In this document: positions 33,860-44,817 of the stretch, piece after piece | How positions within the stretch are numbered: the stretch's first letter is position 1 | How the letters are laid out: each line of letters begins with the position of its first letter | Assembly: GCA_034440635.1 (NCBI GenBank) | Contig: JAOTON010001679.1 | Span: 620,001 to 684,000, forward strand | From: Lepas anatifera | Taxonomy: Eukaryota > Arthropoda > Thecostraca > Lepadidae | Direction: 5' to 3' | DNA length: 64,000 nucleotides | Notes under the pieces: generated by a model | Database searches by the model: none | Told to the model about the DNA's origin: nothing | What the model saw: the letters and a program-made list of their open reading frames with translations, nothing else | Position numbers and translations under genes: made by a program

Positions 33860-36385
33860 CCTTATTTATTTATTTATTTATTAGACATCGTGAGATATAT
33901 CCATACATTGTACGGCTATTCCACATCTCGAGTAAAGCGATAAAACATCGGAAATTGGGGGGGACACAACCACGATATGCAGCTCAGTGCCCACAAAAAT
34001 ATATCACACTGGAAAAAGAAGACATTAAAAATAAAAACAGCTAAAAATGTAAAGCATTCAACACTTTCAAAATTCCCAACCCAGGCTCGGTCACGCGGCG
34101 TCCCGGTCTTCTCGCTGCCGCTCGAGGAGGTATCTTTTCAGTGTTCGCTTGAAGCGTGGGAGACCTTGCTGTCTTATTTTGATTGGAAGCTCGTTGTACA
34201 TTTTTACAGCTGTGTACAAGAATCTGCGCCGCCCTGCCTCTGAACGTATCGCAGGCGTAACAATCGCTTCACTTTGCCTAGTCTGGCGTCCGAATGCGTT
34301 TGACCTAGTCACAAGATTTCCAGCGATTATTTCAGGTTCAGATGTTACAAGCATCTTCTTCACAAGTGAAAGACATTGGTATTTAAACATGTTGTTTACA
34401 GACAACCATCCCAGCCTATCAATTACATCGCTAATGTGGTCGTATTTTCTCCGGCCGGAGATAACACGGGCAGCATGGTGAAGCAGCTTCTGCAGTCTGT
34501 GACGTTGGGTTATACAGCTAGCTCCGTATACCGTCAAACAGTACCTAATAACGGGCATGACCAAGCCCTGTACAAGGGTAATCAGTGCTGGCTGCGGGAG
34601 GCTATGCTTGGTATGGCTCAGCCCACACAACATTCCGGTGCAGCGCCGTACGACGTCATCCGTGTGGGTGGTGAAAGACAGGTGCTGATCGAACCACACT
34701 CCCAGGTTTTTGGCAGAGTCAGAACAGGTAAGAGTTGAGCCCATGAACTTGAGAGAGATGGGTGGGAGGCGCTTAACGATTTGCTGAGAACCCAGAACAA
34801 GAAGTTGTGTTTTAGCTTAGTTAATTTTGAGACCGTTTTTGTTGTACCACAAAGACAGGAGAGACAAATTGTTTTCCATCGAGCTGATGAGTTGAACAAG
34901 GTCTCTGGGTGGGCCGGACAGGAAGACCTGGCAGTCATCGGCGTACATCACTATGTCGGCGGTGTCCGAGTACAGGGGGAGGTCGTTTGCGTAGATGCTG
35001 TACAACAGCGGGCCCAGAGCTGACCCCTGATATGTTCCGAGTGGGTTAAGAAGGGGTCTCGACAGATCAAATCCATTCCTAGTCCCAGAATTTTGAATTT
35101 GAACTTGCTGATAGTGGTTGGAAAGATAACTTCGGAACCAGCGCGTGTCAACTCCATAGAGTTCCAGCTTCCTCAACAGTGGGTCATGCGGGATGCAGTC
35201 GAAACAGCGCGAACAATCAATCAAACAGAGCAACGTAATTTGACGGTTATCCATTGCGCTAAAAACGTGGTCGGTTACGGTAAGAAGTGCAGTGTCAGTA
35301 GAGTAATTAGGCCTAAAACCGTGTTGTCTTGGGGTAAAAAGATAATGGCCAGAGAAGTATGAGAAAAGTTGTTCAAAGACAACGCGCTCTATTATTTTTC
35401 CGATGGTCGTAAGAATCGAGATGGGCCTAAAACAGCTAAAATCATTTGATTTAGAAGATTTTCGAATGGGGTGAACAACGGTAAGTTTCCAGCTATCAGG
35501 TACGACATGACTAGTTAGACTGGTGTTGACGATATGAGTGATGACAGGGCACAGCGAGTGGATGCACATCTTGATGAACCTGATGCAGAGGCCATCTACA
35601 CCACGAGGACGAGTTGTTCATACGACTGACCACTGTCATCAGATAGTCCGATGTAATGGGACGCAACTCGAATGAGCCAGTGTTAACACGCGGCAGTCGC
35701 ACAGGGAGATCAGGTGCCGATGAGTTTACGAATTGAGACGTTTTGATACCTATCTCAACAAAGTACTTATTTAGAGCATTCACATCCACGTCATCAGTGC
35801 TAAGAGGCTTAGCCGTCTTCTTGGAGGCAACGACAGGTCGGACTGCTCTCCACACTGATGTTAGTCCGCGCTCACCAATGTCCCGCGCGATGGCATCGCG
35901 GGCGTCTCTTCGTACAGCGGACCGAACGCGCCTGTCCAGTTTCTTGTACCTGTCTCGGTCGCCGGTCCGCAGTGCCGCTCGCCCTCAGCCATCAGTTCCT
36001 TGGTGGTGTCAGTCACGGGCGGGGCAGTCGGGTTGCGAATCCGGCTACGTTTCAATGGAGCTTCGTGGTCGAGAATAGGACGTGTGAAATTTAAAAAGTA
36101 GTCCCATTGCTCGGTTGGGTCGTCACAGTGAAAAACTGGACTCCAGTCTATCTCGCACAAGCGCCGGTTGACGTCGAATGCATCAGTCTTACGCCAGCTA
36201 CGAGTAAAGACAGAGCTGGTCTTTACACGATATCCAGGAAGCGAGAAGCACGCACGTGTCCAGTTGTGTGGGCTGTAATCGCAGTGAAGGGTGCCCTTAG
36301 CTTGTTTTGCGTTTTTTGCTCTATATGCTCTGTGAATCTGCTGTATTTGCAGCAAGTCTAAACGGTGTACGAACTGGATCCTCAT
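33860..36385 (-). pseudogene. LINE (CR1/Jockey-like), 5'-truncated, with RT domain
   Basis: The minus strand carries, in order from 36,385 down: a post-endonuclease linker (…CEIDWSPVFHCDDPTEQWDY…), the N-terminal RT flank (35,855-35,610), the RT core (35,569-34,817) with FRPISILTTIGK, QHGFRPNYSTD, QGSALGPLLYSIY and catalytic YADD, and the C-terminal part (34,744-34,091; LGVWFDQHLSFTTH ... YNELPIKIR). Four or more frameshifts (near 36,010, 35,860, 35,600 and 34,800) make it non-functional. A (TTTA)n tract at 33,861-33,888 reads as a TAAA-type 3' tail on the minus strand. The endonuclease is missing. It lies ~130 bp from the right end of the hAT composite. Confidence 0.85.
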
Positions 36386-36516
36386 CTCACCTCAGGACAC
36401 ATTGTCGCTGGATCCTCGTTTCCTGATACTCCGATTACTAGCTCAGTTTTTTCCCTCCTAACACAAAAGAACTGTGCTCATATGTGTGCCTTACCTTATG
36501 TGTGCTCATCCATACC

Positions 36517-36835
36517 CAGTGGCGGACGCAGACCCGAGTTTTGGGGGGCCGAACCCAAGTCTGCCTCTCCTCCGGGGGGGAGCGAAGATTTTTTTACTCT
36601 ACAGACCTAGTGTAAACACCTTTTTCAGTGCTCGACAGACCTAGTACAAGCGACCTTTCTAAGTACATGATCGCTCTCGGGGGGGGGTAGGAGCGAAGAT
36701 TTTTTTGCTCTATAGACCTAGTGTAAACACCTTTTTTCGAAAATTTTCCAGCGTTTGGGGGCCAAAGATAGTTTGCCCCCCCTCCAGCGCTTTGGGGGGG
36801 CCATGGCCGGAATGCCCCCCCTGCGTCCGCCAATG
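36517..36835. mobile_element. Short hAT MITE, 8-bp TSD TCCATACC
   Basis: Left end CAGTGGCGGACGCAG and right end CTGCGTCCGCCAATG are inverted repeats with one mismatch. TCCATACC lies immediately outside both ends (36,509-36,516; 36,836-36,843). It is 319 bp long with an internal duplicated phrase (GGAGCGAAGATTTTTTT..CTCTA.AGACCTAGT) and no coding. Preserved TIRs and TSD imply recent activity. Confidence 0.93.
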
Positions 36836-36843
36836 TCCATACC

Positions 36844-37294
36844 AGCCAGCATGCCTTGAAATAAAAAGGGTCCTCACCTTGCCTGAAACCTTACCTCAAA
36901 CACATCTTTGCTGCGTCGAGTGAGCCGTCCGGTACCTGGCTCGCTCTGTCCCACTACGACCCCCGTCGCTGTTCGTCGCCCGCCGCACTCGGCATCGGTC
37001 GGTCCCGTCAGCGCTCGAATTCGCCCGTCACGCGTGCGTATGACCCCTAATAGTAGCGGTACCGCCCGTATTTAATACCCACCGTCACTACACCGACGCC
37101 GATCCACTTCGTCGACTCCAACTCATACTCGTATCGAACTCGCACTCGTACTCCCGCGTCCGTGCTGGTCCGTTCGCGTCTCCCCCTCTGCACTCATCGC
37201 TCCTTAACCCCGGTGCCATCCTCTACATATCAGTTCTCTCCTTTTGTTGTAGTGTGCATATCTTTGTGTATGAATGTATGTATGAATACATGTT
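36844..37294. other. CpG-rich unassigned stretch
   Basis: About 36,915-37,200 is rich in CG dinucleotides (CGTCGAGTGAGCCGTCCGG, CGTCGCTGTTCGTCGCCCG and similar). It could be a regulatory or 5' region of something I cannot identify. No repeat structure or start site was seen. Confidence 0.35.
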
Positions 37295-38130
37295 ATGGAT
37301 CTAAAAAGGGAAACTCTAAAGACCCAAAAATCTACCTATCGGCATCACTCATATCCGCTGTTTGGAAAGGTTTTAGAAAAAGTGACGTTCTCGTGTTTAT
37401 TTCAGCATGTTAGCCCCGTTTTATCTTTATCACAACATGGTTTCGTGCCCAAGCGATCATGCGCTACAAACCTGGCAACTTTGCTGAACACTGCCTGGGA
37501 CTCGATTTGGGAAGGCTTTCAAACAGACTGCATATATTTCGATTACACTGAGGCTTTTCAAAGAGTGACCCACTCACTCCTAATACACAAACTGAAAAAC
37601 TCCTTCAAAATCTCTGGCTCAGCTCTCAAATGGTTTTCTTCTTACTTACAATACAGACATCAGCGTGTGATTCTGAACGGCAAGTACTCAGACTGGTGTC
37701 GGGTTGCCTCAGGCACTCCTGAAGGAGGGCTGTTATCTCCGTTGCTTTTCTCGCTCTTCATCAACGACATCCCGGATAACATGACCTCGTCTTGCCTGAT
37801 GTTTGCCGACGACGTGAAGTTATTCCGAAAGGTCACCTGCGCAGCTGACGCCTCTCTCCTTCAGGCTGACTTGCAAAGGCTCTGCGAGTGGTCAAACTCC
37901 TGAAAACTAAATTTGAATTCGGCCGTGACGCTAAAAACCAGGCCTCTAAAATCAACCTATTTCATCGGAAGTACAAGTTTGGAACAAATAGAAACTATTC
38001 GAGATTTGGGAGTTGTTTTGGACAGAAAACTCACTTTCGAACCTCACGTCGACGGCATTATCATGCCAGCCAATAGGACCCCCGGTGTAGGTACTGATAA
38101 GATCATTTCAAATTGTCAAGAGTAGACGAT
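37295..38130 (+). pseudogene. LINE reverse-transcriptase fragment with FADD box
   Basis: The frame contains SLSQHGFVPKRSCATNLA, CIYFDYTEAFQRVTHSLL, KWFSSYLQYRHQRV, the LLSPLLFSLFINDIP block and FADD at the catalytic site. The usual PQGS before LLSPLLF reads PEGG. A TGA at 37,901-37,903 interrupts the frame where the next codons (starting 37,904) continue the same domain (LGVVLDRKLTFEPHV). It is 5'-truncated, and after about 38,130 the similarity is in other frames. It is on the opposite strand from the LINE at 33,860-36,385 and clearly a different family. Confidence 0.82.
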
Positions 38131-38508
38131 ATTTCAACGTCAAATCAGTGATTGTATCCTGCCACGCTCATGTTCAGTCTGTGCTGGAGTACTGTAGCAC
38201 CATCTGGGGAGGGGCAGCTGCGGTGCACACATATCGTATTGAGCGAATGCAACACAAACTTTTGCTGTAGATCAACTCAAACATCCAGACACAATCATCA
38301 TCACTATCATACTGTGACTCGCTCAGGCACTTTAACCTCGTTTCACTTCGAGTGCGGAGGACACAACACGATCTCATGCACATTGGCAGTATTTTCAGTG
38401 GTAGGATAAGCTCACCGTTTTTACTTCACTCATTTTACCTGTGCACCCCAGTGTAGGCTTTTAGACATCAGACAATTCTACACGTTCCATATGCGCGGGT
38501 GAACACCA
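38131..38508. other. Decayed tail of the preceding LINE
   Basis: Short frames such as SVLEYCSTIWGGAAA at about 38,180-38,225 fit the LINE tail motif Y-C-x-x-x-W-G, indicating that the element continues here with frameshifts up to the family B insertion. Confidence 0.5.
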
Positions 38509-39359
38509 TTAACACGCGCATTGACGGGGGTCTGAGCCACCTTCGCATTGACGGGGGGGCGGGTACGGTACCCGCCCCCCTAAGATCTCGAAAACCACGG
38601 TAGGTAGCAAAAACGGTAAACGGCGTTGGGCTGCCCATCCACTTCTCCATGGAAAACACTTGAACCATTTTTTGTCAGGTCACATTTAAGGTCACGAGAG
38701 ATTAAAACATGCCGTCATAGGGATAACATGTAAATTCCGTTTTTCGGCCATTACATCTGAACAAGTAAAGATAGAGCAAAACGACTTGAACTATATGAAT
38801 CCTCTCAGCAAGCCGAATCGAATGATATATAATTTGATCTTGTTAGGTTAAATCAAGGATTTGACCTGACCTGAGGTCAGGTCAGGGTCAAATTATAAAA
38901 AAATGCATATCATTAGACCTGCAAAGCCCAGGCAAGTCTAATGCAGCTAAAATAAATGCTCTATCACCATCCGTTACTGAGTTATTCCGTAAAAACCATT
39001 TTTCCCATGTATTTCCAGTGGAGAGGTCATGCCTCGTACCTGACCTTAGGTCATCGATATCAAAAATACCGGAACACATTTTAGAGAACTCGGTGGGGCC
39101 ATTATGTGATATGAGTTTCAATCGGATAAGTTCACCCTGCTCTGACTTATGCTATCTTAAACTTTTTTGAGGTCGGGTCACTTGACCTGTACTGGTGACC
39201 TGACCTGAGATGACCTAACCTTAAAATTTTCACAGAAGTTGTAAAAATGATGAGGAAAAAGGTATACCAAGTACGGCGGCGCTACGCGCCGCCGTTTTTT
39301 TGCTATCTCCGAAAAACCCGAGGGGGGCGGGTACCCACCCCCGTCAATGCGCGTATTAA
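38509..39359 (+). mobile_element. Family B TTAA element, complete
   Basis: 851 bp from TTAACACGCGCATTGACGGG to GTCAATGCGCGTATTAA. Internally it has the conserved half-site cluster TGACCTGACCTGAGGTCAGG (from about 38,863) and a GCGGCGC-TAC-GCGCCGC stem followed by a T run near 39,280-39,300. It is one of the best-preserved B copies and lies 135 bp from a complete family C element. Confidence 0.92.
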
Positions 39360-39493
39360 GGAAGGACTGTTTGTGGGGCTTCCCCGGGTGGCAAATGCTT
39401 TTATTCGACAACGCCCGGGAACTGACCTGTTTTACGACACCCTGAAGTCGTATCGCCAAAGTGTCATATCTCATGTCTCTTCATTGTAGTGGT

Positions 39494-40519
39494 TTAACAC
39501 GCGCCCCGCTGGGGGGCGAAATTCGCCCTCCCCCTCCCTCCTGGTTTTCTCCAGATGACGCAAAAACGAAAAGACGCAGAATAACGAAACTTACAATACC
39601 TTATTCCTGATCAATTTTACACATCCGAAAAAATTTTTGAGTTAAGGTCATGTCAGGTCAAGGAGCTATTCAAGGTCAAGTGACCCGATCTCAAAACCTA
39701 AAATCACGAGTTTGAAGCAGCGCCCAAGGAACATCAGCAAACCGATCAATTTGAAACTTCCACAATATGATAAGGTCATCAGGGTCTACAAATCTGCCAT
39801 CTCGGAATTTCGATATTGTTGACCTAAGGTGGGGCCAATTTTTTGGTCACCTAATTTAAGTCTATGTTGAAGAATAGAATGGGCTCGTTTTCAGCAAATA
39901 CTGGATAGATAGAGCTGAAAATCCTCAAACCGTCTATTCTTACCACGATCTTGACCATTAAAGTTGAGTTTTTCAGCATCTGACCTCTCAAAGGTCATGT
40001 CAGGGCACGGGAGCATAAAGAGATTGTTTTGCCATTAACTTCTTACTGAATTGAGATAAAGCTCGTATTTTGCTTGCATTGTGCTTATATTGTCACGGGG
40101 AGTCGATTGATATGCAGCATGACCATACCAGGTCACCATGTGACCCTGACCTAGCTCGAGGTCAGGTCATTTTCACTATATGAACTAGCAAGGTCATATT
40201 ATGCATCATTCGATTCGCCGCGATAAGAGGAATCCAATGGTGCAAAAATATTTGTTCTAGCTCCCCTGAGGGCAGATCTAGAGGGAGAAACGTACACCGC
40301 TCTGTTGTAAGCCTATGGAACCTTCTTTGACCTATGCTGACCTCAATATTGACCTGACATAAAATTATTCGTATAAAATCTATTCGTCTTGTTTAGAGCT
40401 TTCGAACGCTGCCCGTCATTTTCCTTTAGCTTTTGCGGGAAATGAGATACGGAGGGGAGGCGAAAAATACCCCCCAGCGGCGCGCGTCATGCAAAGAACC
40501 CCTGCGGGGCGCGTGTTAA
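39494..40519 (+). mobile_element. Family C TTAA element, complete
   Basis: Starts TTAACACGCGCCCCGCTGGG and ends CTGCGGGGCGCGTGTTAA; 1,026 bp. Distinct internal sequence from A, B, D and E but with the same TTAA-C-(A/C)-C ends and a high density of AGGTCA/TGACCT. Partial copies lie at 19,304-19,702 and 26,171-26,632. Confidence 0.88.
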
Positions 40520-40540
40520 GATGTGAGATAAGCGAATGTG

Positions 40541-40670
40541 TCAGAGCCGCATGACGAAATCCATGGAGCGAAGCGGATTGAGATTTCTCAGGAGGCTCTA
40601 TTCTGACCACTTGGCGGTTCTGACAGTTGGTGCAAGGTTTCTGCAATTGTGTAGGGTGATAGCTCCTAGC
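40541..40670 (+). repeat. Terminal fragment of repeat G
   Basis: AGAGCCGCATGACGAAATCC and the following ~110 bp match the terminal block of repeat G (reverse complement of 22,050-22,157). Confidence 0.75.
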
Positions 40671-41150
40671 CAGCAATTCCGGGCGAATCCCGTACGGGGA
40701 CGCCTGTGTAAAATGGTGGGAATTGATTGGGGAAACCCAACCGGTGGATTGGGGAATCACGAACGTTTGCTTGGGATATGAGACACTTTGTACGGGGAAA
40801 TCACGGTTGGGGAAATCATAGCTTTCCCCACCGTTTTGGTTGGGGAATTCCCAACCATTTCCCACCGCGGTATGCTGAATCAAACAGGGCGCATAGACCG
40901 AACCCGTACGGGGATCCCCTACTTGTCCCCGTACTTTCAGGTGAGGTTTCCCCGAACCATCCCCATTGAGCTGATCTGTTCTGTACGGGTATTCCCAACC
41001 TATTCCCGGACATTCACTCGTGATTTCCCCAACTTTCCCCCATCACGCTATGTGAATTTAACCCAGAAAAGGGACTGATCCCGTACGGGGAATCCCAACC
41101 CGTTCCTGCAAGGCCATTTCTTATTCCCCGGACATTCCCCACAGTTTGAG
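40671..41150. repeat. Irregular repeat of GGGGAATCCCAAC / CCCGTACGGGG phrases
   Basis: Short self-complementary phrases (TTGGGGAATTCCCAACC, CCCGTACGGGGA, TTTCCCCAACTTTCCCC) recur in both orientations across ~480 bp without a fixed period. No coding is supported. Confidence 0.6.
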
Positions 41151-41648
41151 GCATCAGTTTAATTAAATATATTACAGGTTTTATACTAACTTCAACAAGC
41201 AAACGCTCATCAATAGCAATGTTTAGTCTCTTATCGATTGAGAGGAATTTTTCTCCCCGAAACGATTGAGAGAATCATATAACTTCTAGCCTGATTCATG
41301 AGGGTAAACTGAAAACAGATATACAGAAAAAATGTATTTCACATAATTCTGTGCTTCATCATGTACAGGAGCAGAAGTGAAATATCATAGCTGCAATAAT
41401 AAAATACAAGAAATAAATACAGAATGATACATCATGACGCTAATTTTCAAGGCATTTTTACAATTCAGAATTCACAACTATACACGTTCACGCAACTGCC
41501 ATATTAAACAGGTTCGGGGTTCAAGGTTCAATGGTACAACGATAACGACAGTGATACAACCTTCCGACAATACAATGTTCTAAACTGCGCTGAATCGTGG
41601 TATTCCTATCTTATTTACACTTTTCGGCTTGTACAGTCCGCAGTTTGG
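41151..41648. other. 3' flank of DUF4806-like gene; no distinct feature
   Basis: AT-rich sequence immediately downstream (minus strand) of the last DUF4806-like exon. I did not find an unambiguous minus-strand AATAAA close to the stop codon. A possible 3' UTR. Confidence 0.4.
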
Positions 41649-41881
41649 TTATAGTTCACAGTTTTGTATATCGTTTTTGGGCTCGTTTGTAGATGGCTGG
41701 GAATCATGGCCGATCTCCGTCTCTCCGTCGGCCTCTGGTTCACTTGCTGCAGTAGGAGCACTGCGTCTTTTCTTCCGGGCCGGCTCTGTGCCAGCCCGCC
41801 GGTCGCGTGATCCAGACAACCAACGGGTCACCCGCTGGTTGATCTCCGGACGAGACGCCTTGCTGTCCGAATACAGTGCAT
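41649..41881 (-). CDS. DUF4806-like protein, last exon
   Basis: The acceptor TTGTCTTCTTCAG has a good pyrimidine tract. The exon starts AT and completes a codon begun by the previous exon's final G (phase 1), giving Asp before ALYSDSKASRPEINQ and then VTRWLSGSRDR. The W-L-x-x-(A/S)-R-D-R pattern is typical of the end of DUF4806 proteins. An ARKKRR basic cluster, probably a nuclear localisation signal, and an acidic, polar tail follow to TAA at 41,649-41,651. The exon has 233 nt. DUF4806 proteins are found in many invertebrates, often in families; the molecular function of the domain is not established. Confidence 0.72.
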
Positions 41882-42387
41882 CTGAAGAAGACAAATATCG
41901 GTATCCATTAAATAAATCAACCAAAATTAGGGCAAAGAACTGGAGGGCCAAATTCAACGGAAAATATTCGTGAGCGAGCAGCAATGTTGAGTATACACAG
42001 ACACTTTAAGTTTTTCATCGCCCTGATCATAATACATAGGGCTGACACTGCATCCTGCGTTCATGTTTTTAAAGTTCGACTCGTACGACTAACCTGGAAA
42101 TAACATAGATATGGATCTGTAGCAAGAAGGCATTTAAATGAACGAAATTGTATATTTAGTAGTTCCGTCCCTCCCCGTCCGGCCAACCCATCACCGTGCA
42201 GCGGTGGAAGGTAGCAACAGCGTGAGACTGCCAAAAGTTGCGCCCTAAGTGGGTGGTTACAGTTCTTATGACGAAACGCGGCCAACTTAGGATCATTAGT
42301 TACATCACCTCTCAGTAGAATTCGATGGATCATTCATTGATGATAAATTATTTTGAATATTTTACTCTGCGCGCGAGCTAATGCCAG

Positions 42388-42461
42388 GGGTCGCATAGCT
42401 CAATTGGTAAATGGTTAGACTGGTAATCGAAGGAGGACAGGTTAGATCTCCTGGCGGCCCA
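42388..42461 (+). tRNA. tRNA-Thr-like pseudogene or SINE head
   Basis: GGGTCGC and GCGGCCC pair nearly as an acceptor stem. ATAGCTCAATTGGTAAATGG fits a D-arm/A-box and CTGGTAA an anticodon loop with GGT (Thr). The T-arm is damaged: GGTTAGATCTCC instead of GGTTCGANTCC. The damaged B-box and intronic position point to a pseudogene or tRNA-derived SINE. Confidence 0.6.
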
Positions 42462-42659
42462 GATTCTCATTTTACGCCAGTGCTGCTTTACAGTTGTCCA
42501 GCTTTAACAGTCAAAACGGATAGCTTTTGGCATTTGACATTTAGTTAGCGACCAGTTTGAGTTTGTTTCCTCCCCTGATCTGGAATAACATTGTGAATAA
42601 GGGTCAGGGACGTCGTCAGGGATAAAACCACTCCCAGAAAGGGAGGGGAACTGCCCTGG

Positions 42660-43520
42660 TTATCGTGTTCTTGCTTATAATACTTTAACAGAGTTTTGTG
42701 CTGTTGTTGAATATTTCGGACAAACACTAGGTAAAATATGGAAATATAATATATACTCAGTACTTCGGTACAGTTGGACATATCTCTTAAGAGTTTGAAC
42801 AAATGTGGCGAAAGAAGACCAGCTTACCAGTGTTTTTTTATAATAAAAGACAACAAAACGCGTATAAAAACAGCACTATCCCTCAGTTTCTAAACGCAGT
42901 CGTTTTTCAAGGAACTGCGATCGAAGCTTCACAACATATTTGTTAGAGCTAATGATCCTATTAAGGAATGTTATTAGAAAGGGGTTGTTTGTGAGACTTC
43001 ATGCCAGTGGAGGCTTCTTGCTTGGGAGAGACAGGCCGACCAAAAAGCGTCCGTCCGAAGGAGCACTTGGCCAACATCCGACATGCGACTGAGCACGCCG
43101 AACTATTCCCCTGGCCAAACATAGGATGGGCTGCGGCCACGATTTCAGCCCTAGCAAAGCGGTCACTCTGGCGATCGAGTCACAGTGGTGAGGTCAGTGC
43201 GAGAGCCTGTCAAAATTAGGACGAGTATGCAATCAAATCCCTTAACCAGGGAATGGGGAAGTTCACCCTGAACCCGATATGGGATGGTATATTTTGAAAA
43301 AAGGCTGCGTTTAGAAACTGAGGAATCGTGTCGTTTTTATATACGTTTTATTGTCTGTTATTATTATCTCTAATGGGCATGTCCAGATGTACCAAAGTAC
43401 AGAGTTTTTAATTATGTTCCCATCTTTTTACCTAGTGTTTGCCCGCAATATGAAGCAATTCTATAAAAATAGGAAAACTACTCTCCAAGTGCACAAAGTT
43501 TTCACTATACGCGGTAAAAA
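42660..43520. mobile_element. Inverted repeats flanking a Penelope-like remnant
   Basis: The left arm, about 42,660-42,899 (…GGACAAACACTAGGTAAAAT … CTCAGTTTCTAAACGCAG), is the imperfect reverse complement of the right arm, about 43,305-43,520 (CTGCGTTTAGAAACTGAGG … TTACCTAGTGTTTGCCCG). The arms surround a GIY-YIG-type coding remnant. Inverted flanks of this kind are known from Penelope-like elements. Confidence 0.7.
43000..43295 (+). pseudogene. Penelope-like GIY-YIG endonuclease remnant
   Basis: The plus strand reads CLGETGRPKSVRPKEHLANI, matching the GIY-YIG core of Penelope-like elements (Y-I-G-E-T-G-R-x-L-x-x-R-x-x-E-H). Further on, DEYAIKSLNQ and FTLNPIWDGIF fit the usual ending R-E-A-I-E-I ... 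N-R-D-x-G-x-x-L-x-x-x-W. The Tyr of YIG has become Cys-Leu, and a stop at about 43,218 splits it, so it is inactive. No RT is nearby; the RT pieces at 12,640-13,330 may be from another copy. Confidence 0.72.
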
Positions 43521-43700
43521 TTGTATGATAAATATTCCTTGAATATCTGGTTGATTGAGCATAGGAAAACATGGGCATAGCTGTTTACGCAGTAGGAAAG
43601 CTGCCGCTCATAGGTTTCTTCCGTGCCGACAAGACAGGTCCCTTGCATGCACCGATGGCCAAAAGGGAAATGTATAGAGTTGTCACTGCATTTCACCCAC

Positions 43701-43860
43701 CACATATGATTTCGTAGAGGGTTGTCCCGGCCAACTGCTTCTTGTTGTTCTGTCCCTTCAGAGACAGCTGTCGGGACAGGCTGTTGCTGAAGATTTGCGA
43801 CATCATCAGGCGCAGACTACTGGACAGGTGACCAGTGGCGCTCTTCCGAAGTTCTGAAAG
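43701..43860 (-). CDS. DUF4806-like protein, middle exon
   Basis: The exon begins after TTTCGGCAG and ends TGTG|GTGGGT. Its 160 nt encode 53 residues plus one base. It reads LSELRKSATGHLSSSLRLMM, then SQIFSNSLSRQLSLKGQNNK, then KQLAGTTLYEIIC. This is the core of DUF4806: a G-containing turn, the helix with R-x-(I/L)-(L/M)-x-x-(I/L)-(F/L)-(S/T)-(N/D)-x-L, a K-G loop and the L-x-x-(I/V) end. The exon starts in phase 0, matching the phase-0 end of the upstream exon, and ends in phase 1, matching the last exon. The phase agreement is strong evidence for one gene. The frame is too short to stand out as an ORF. Confidence 0.78.
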
Positions 43861-44614
43861 CTGCCGAAACCAACGTCACAAGTATAAGGTTCAGCAAATG
43901 CTTCTATGCATAGCAGAGGCTGTTTTGTGACTGGTGTTTCAACGAAGGACAAAATAGCAACACATTTCGTCAATGGTTTATAATTTTTGTGTTTCATTAC
44001 GCACCTACAGCAATGTTCATGCAGTTACACACATTCCGCCGCACATGAAAAGGGAGATGTGCTGTCATCATATTGATTCGAGCTCACAACACTGGGATAT
44101 CAAAATTGTATACAAAGAAGGCTATTTTTCATAAGAAAATTATGGTTACATTTTCGATTCAAGGGCCAGAAAATAGGCTGTCCAGACTGCTAAGAAAACT
44201 TAAGAACAAGTGCTAAGATAAGAATATCATCTAAGGAGGTGTTATATGGAATAAGTTACCCGATCGAGTCGAAATGATGATATTCAATGAATATGACTGA
44301 ACTTAGGATGCTAGATCAGAAATTTGTCTGGTTTCTTTTTTTGGTCGGCATCCAACAGTAAAAGCTTTGCCAGGTAGTAGGCATTTAATTCGTTAAACTT
44401 AATACATTGAAGTCGTGGGAAATTTTGAGAGAACAAACGTTTATTTGGATGATCGTGAAGTTTTTAACGCCGTTAAAAACGTATTTTTACGCATATTATA
44501 CTGAATGTGATGTTAGATTCTCTAAATCAAACGATAATGCATGAAGCTCGCAAGATAAGCCAGAAAAAGTACATAACCCACGAAGACGTTACAACTATCA
44601 TTATCATCACTTAC

Positions 44615-44817
44615 CCGCACCTTCCTCATGCCTGCGTCGTTGGTCAGCTGCCTCTCAGCCTCCTCAAAGTCGCGCACTGTGAACAAGCGACGAAGCGAAG
44701 CGCTCTCGTCATCAAGACGCACCTGGTTCAGCGAGAGCTCTATATTACTGAGAGAGCGCTCCACGCCTTCGAGCCGCGTAAATATCTTGGCGATCCCTGT
44801 CATCACTCGACTGCAAT
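44615..44817 (-). CDS. DUF4806-like protein, exon with domain start
   Basis: The exon lies between CCGGCAG (or an alternative acceptor 7 bp further, start 44,810) and CGG|GTAAGTG at 44,615/44,614. It encodes a heptad-like helix (ITRLEGVERSLSNIE-type spacing of hydrophobics) followed by LRRLFTVRDFEEAERQLTND, the usual beginning of DUF4806 (L-x-T-x-x-(D/E)-(F/L)-x-x-(A/L)-E-x-x-L). It ends in phase 0, in register with the exon at 43,860. Upstream exons with the N-terminal half were not found. The surrounding 184-codon minus frame extends into intron on both sides. Confidence 0.7.

Larger units (their letters stand above)
41882..43700 (-). other. Intron of DUF4806-like gene, with PLE remnant and tRNA-like element
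   Basis: Donor TGTG|GTGGGT at 43,701/43,700 and acceptor TTCAG before 41,881. The 1,819-bp intron holds a tRNA-Thr-like sequence and a Penelope-like GIY-YIG remnant flanked by inverted repeats, which explains most of its length. Confidence 0.6.
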
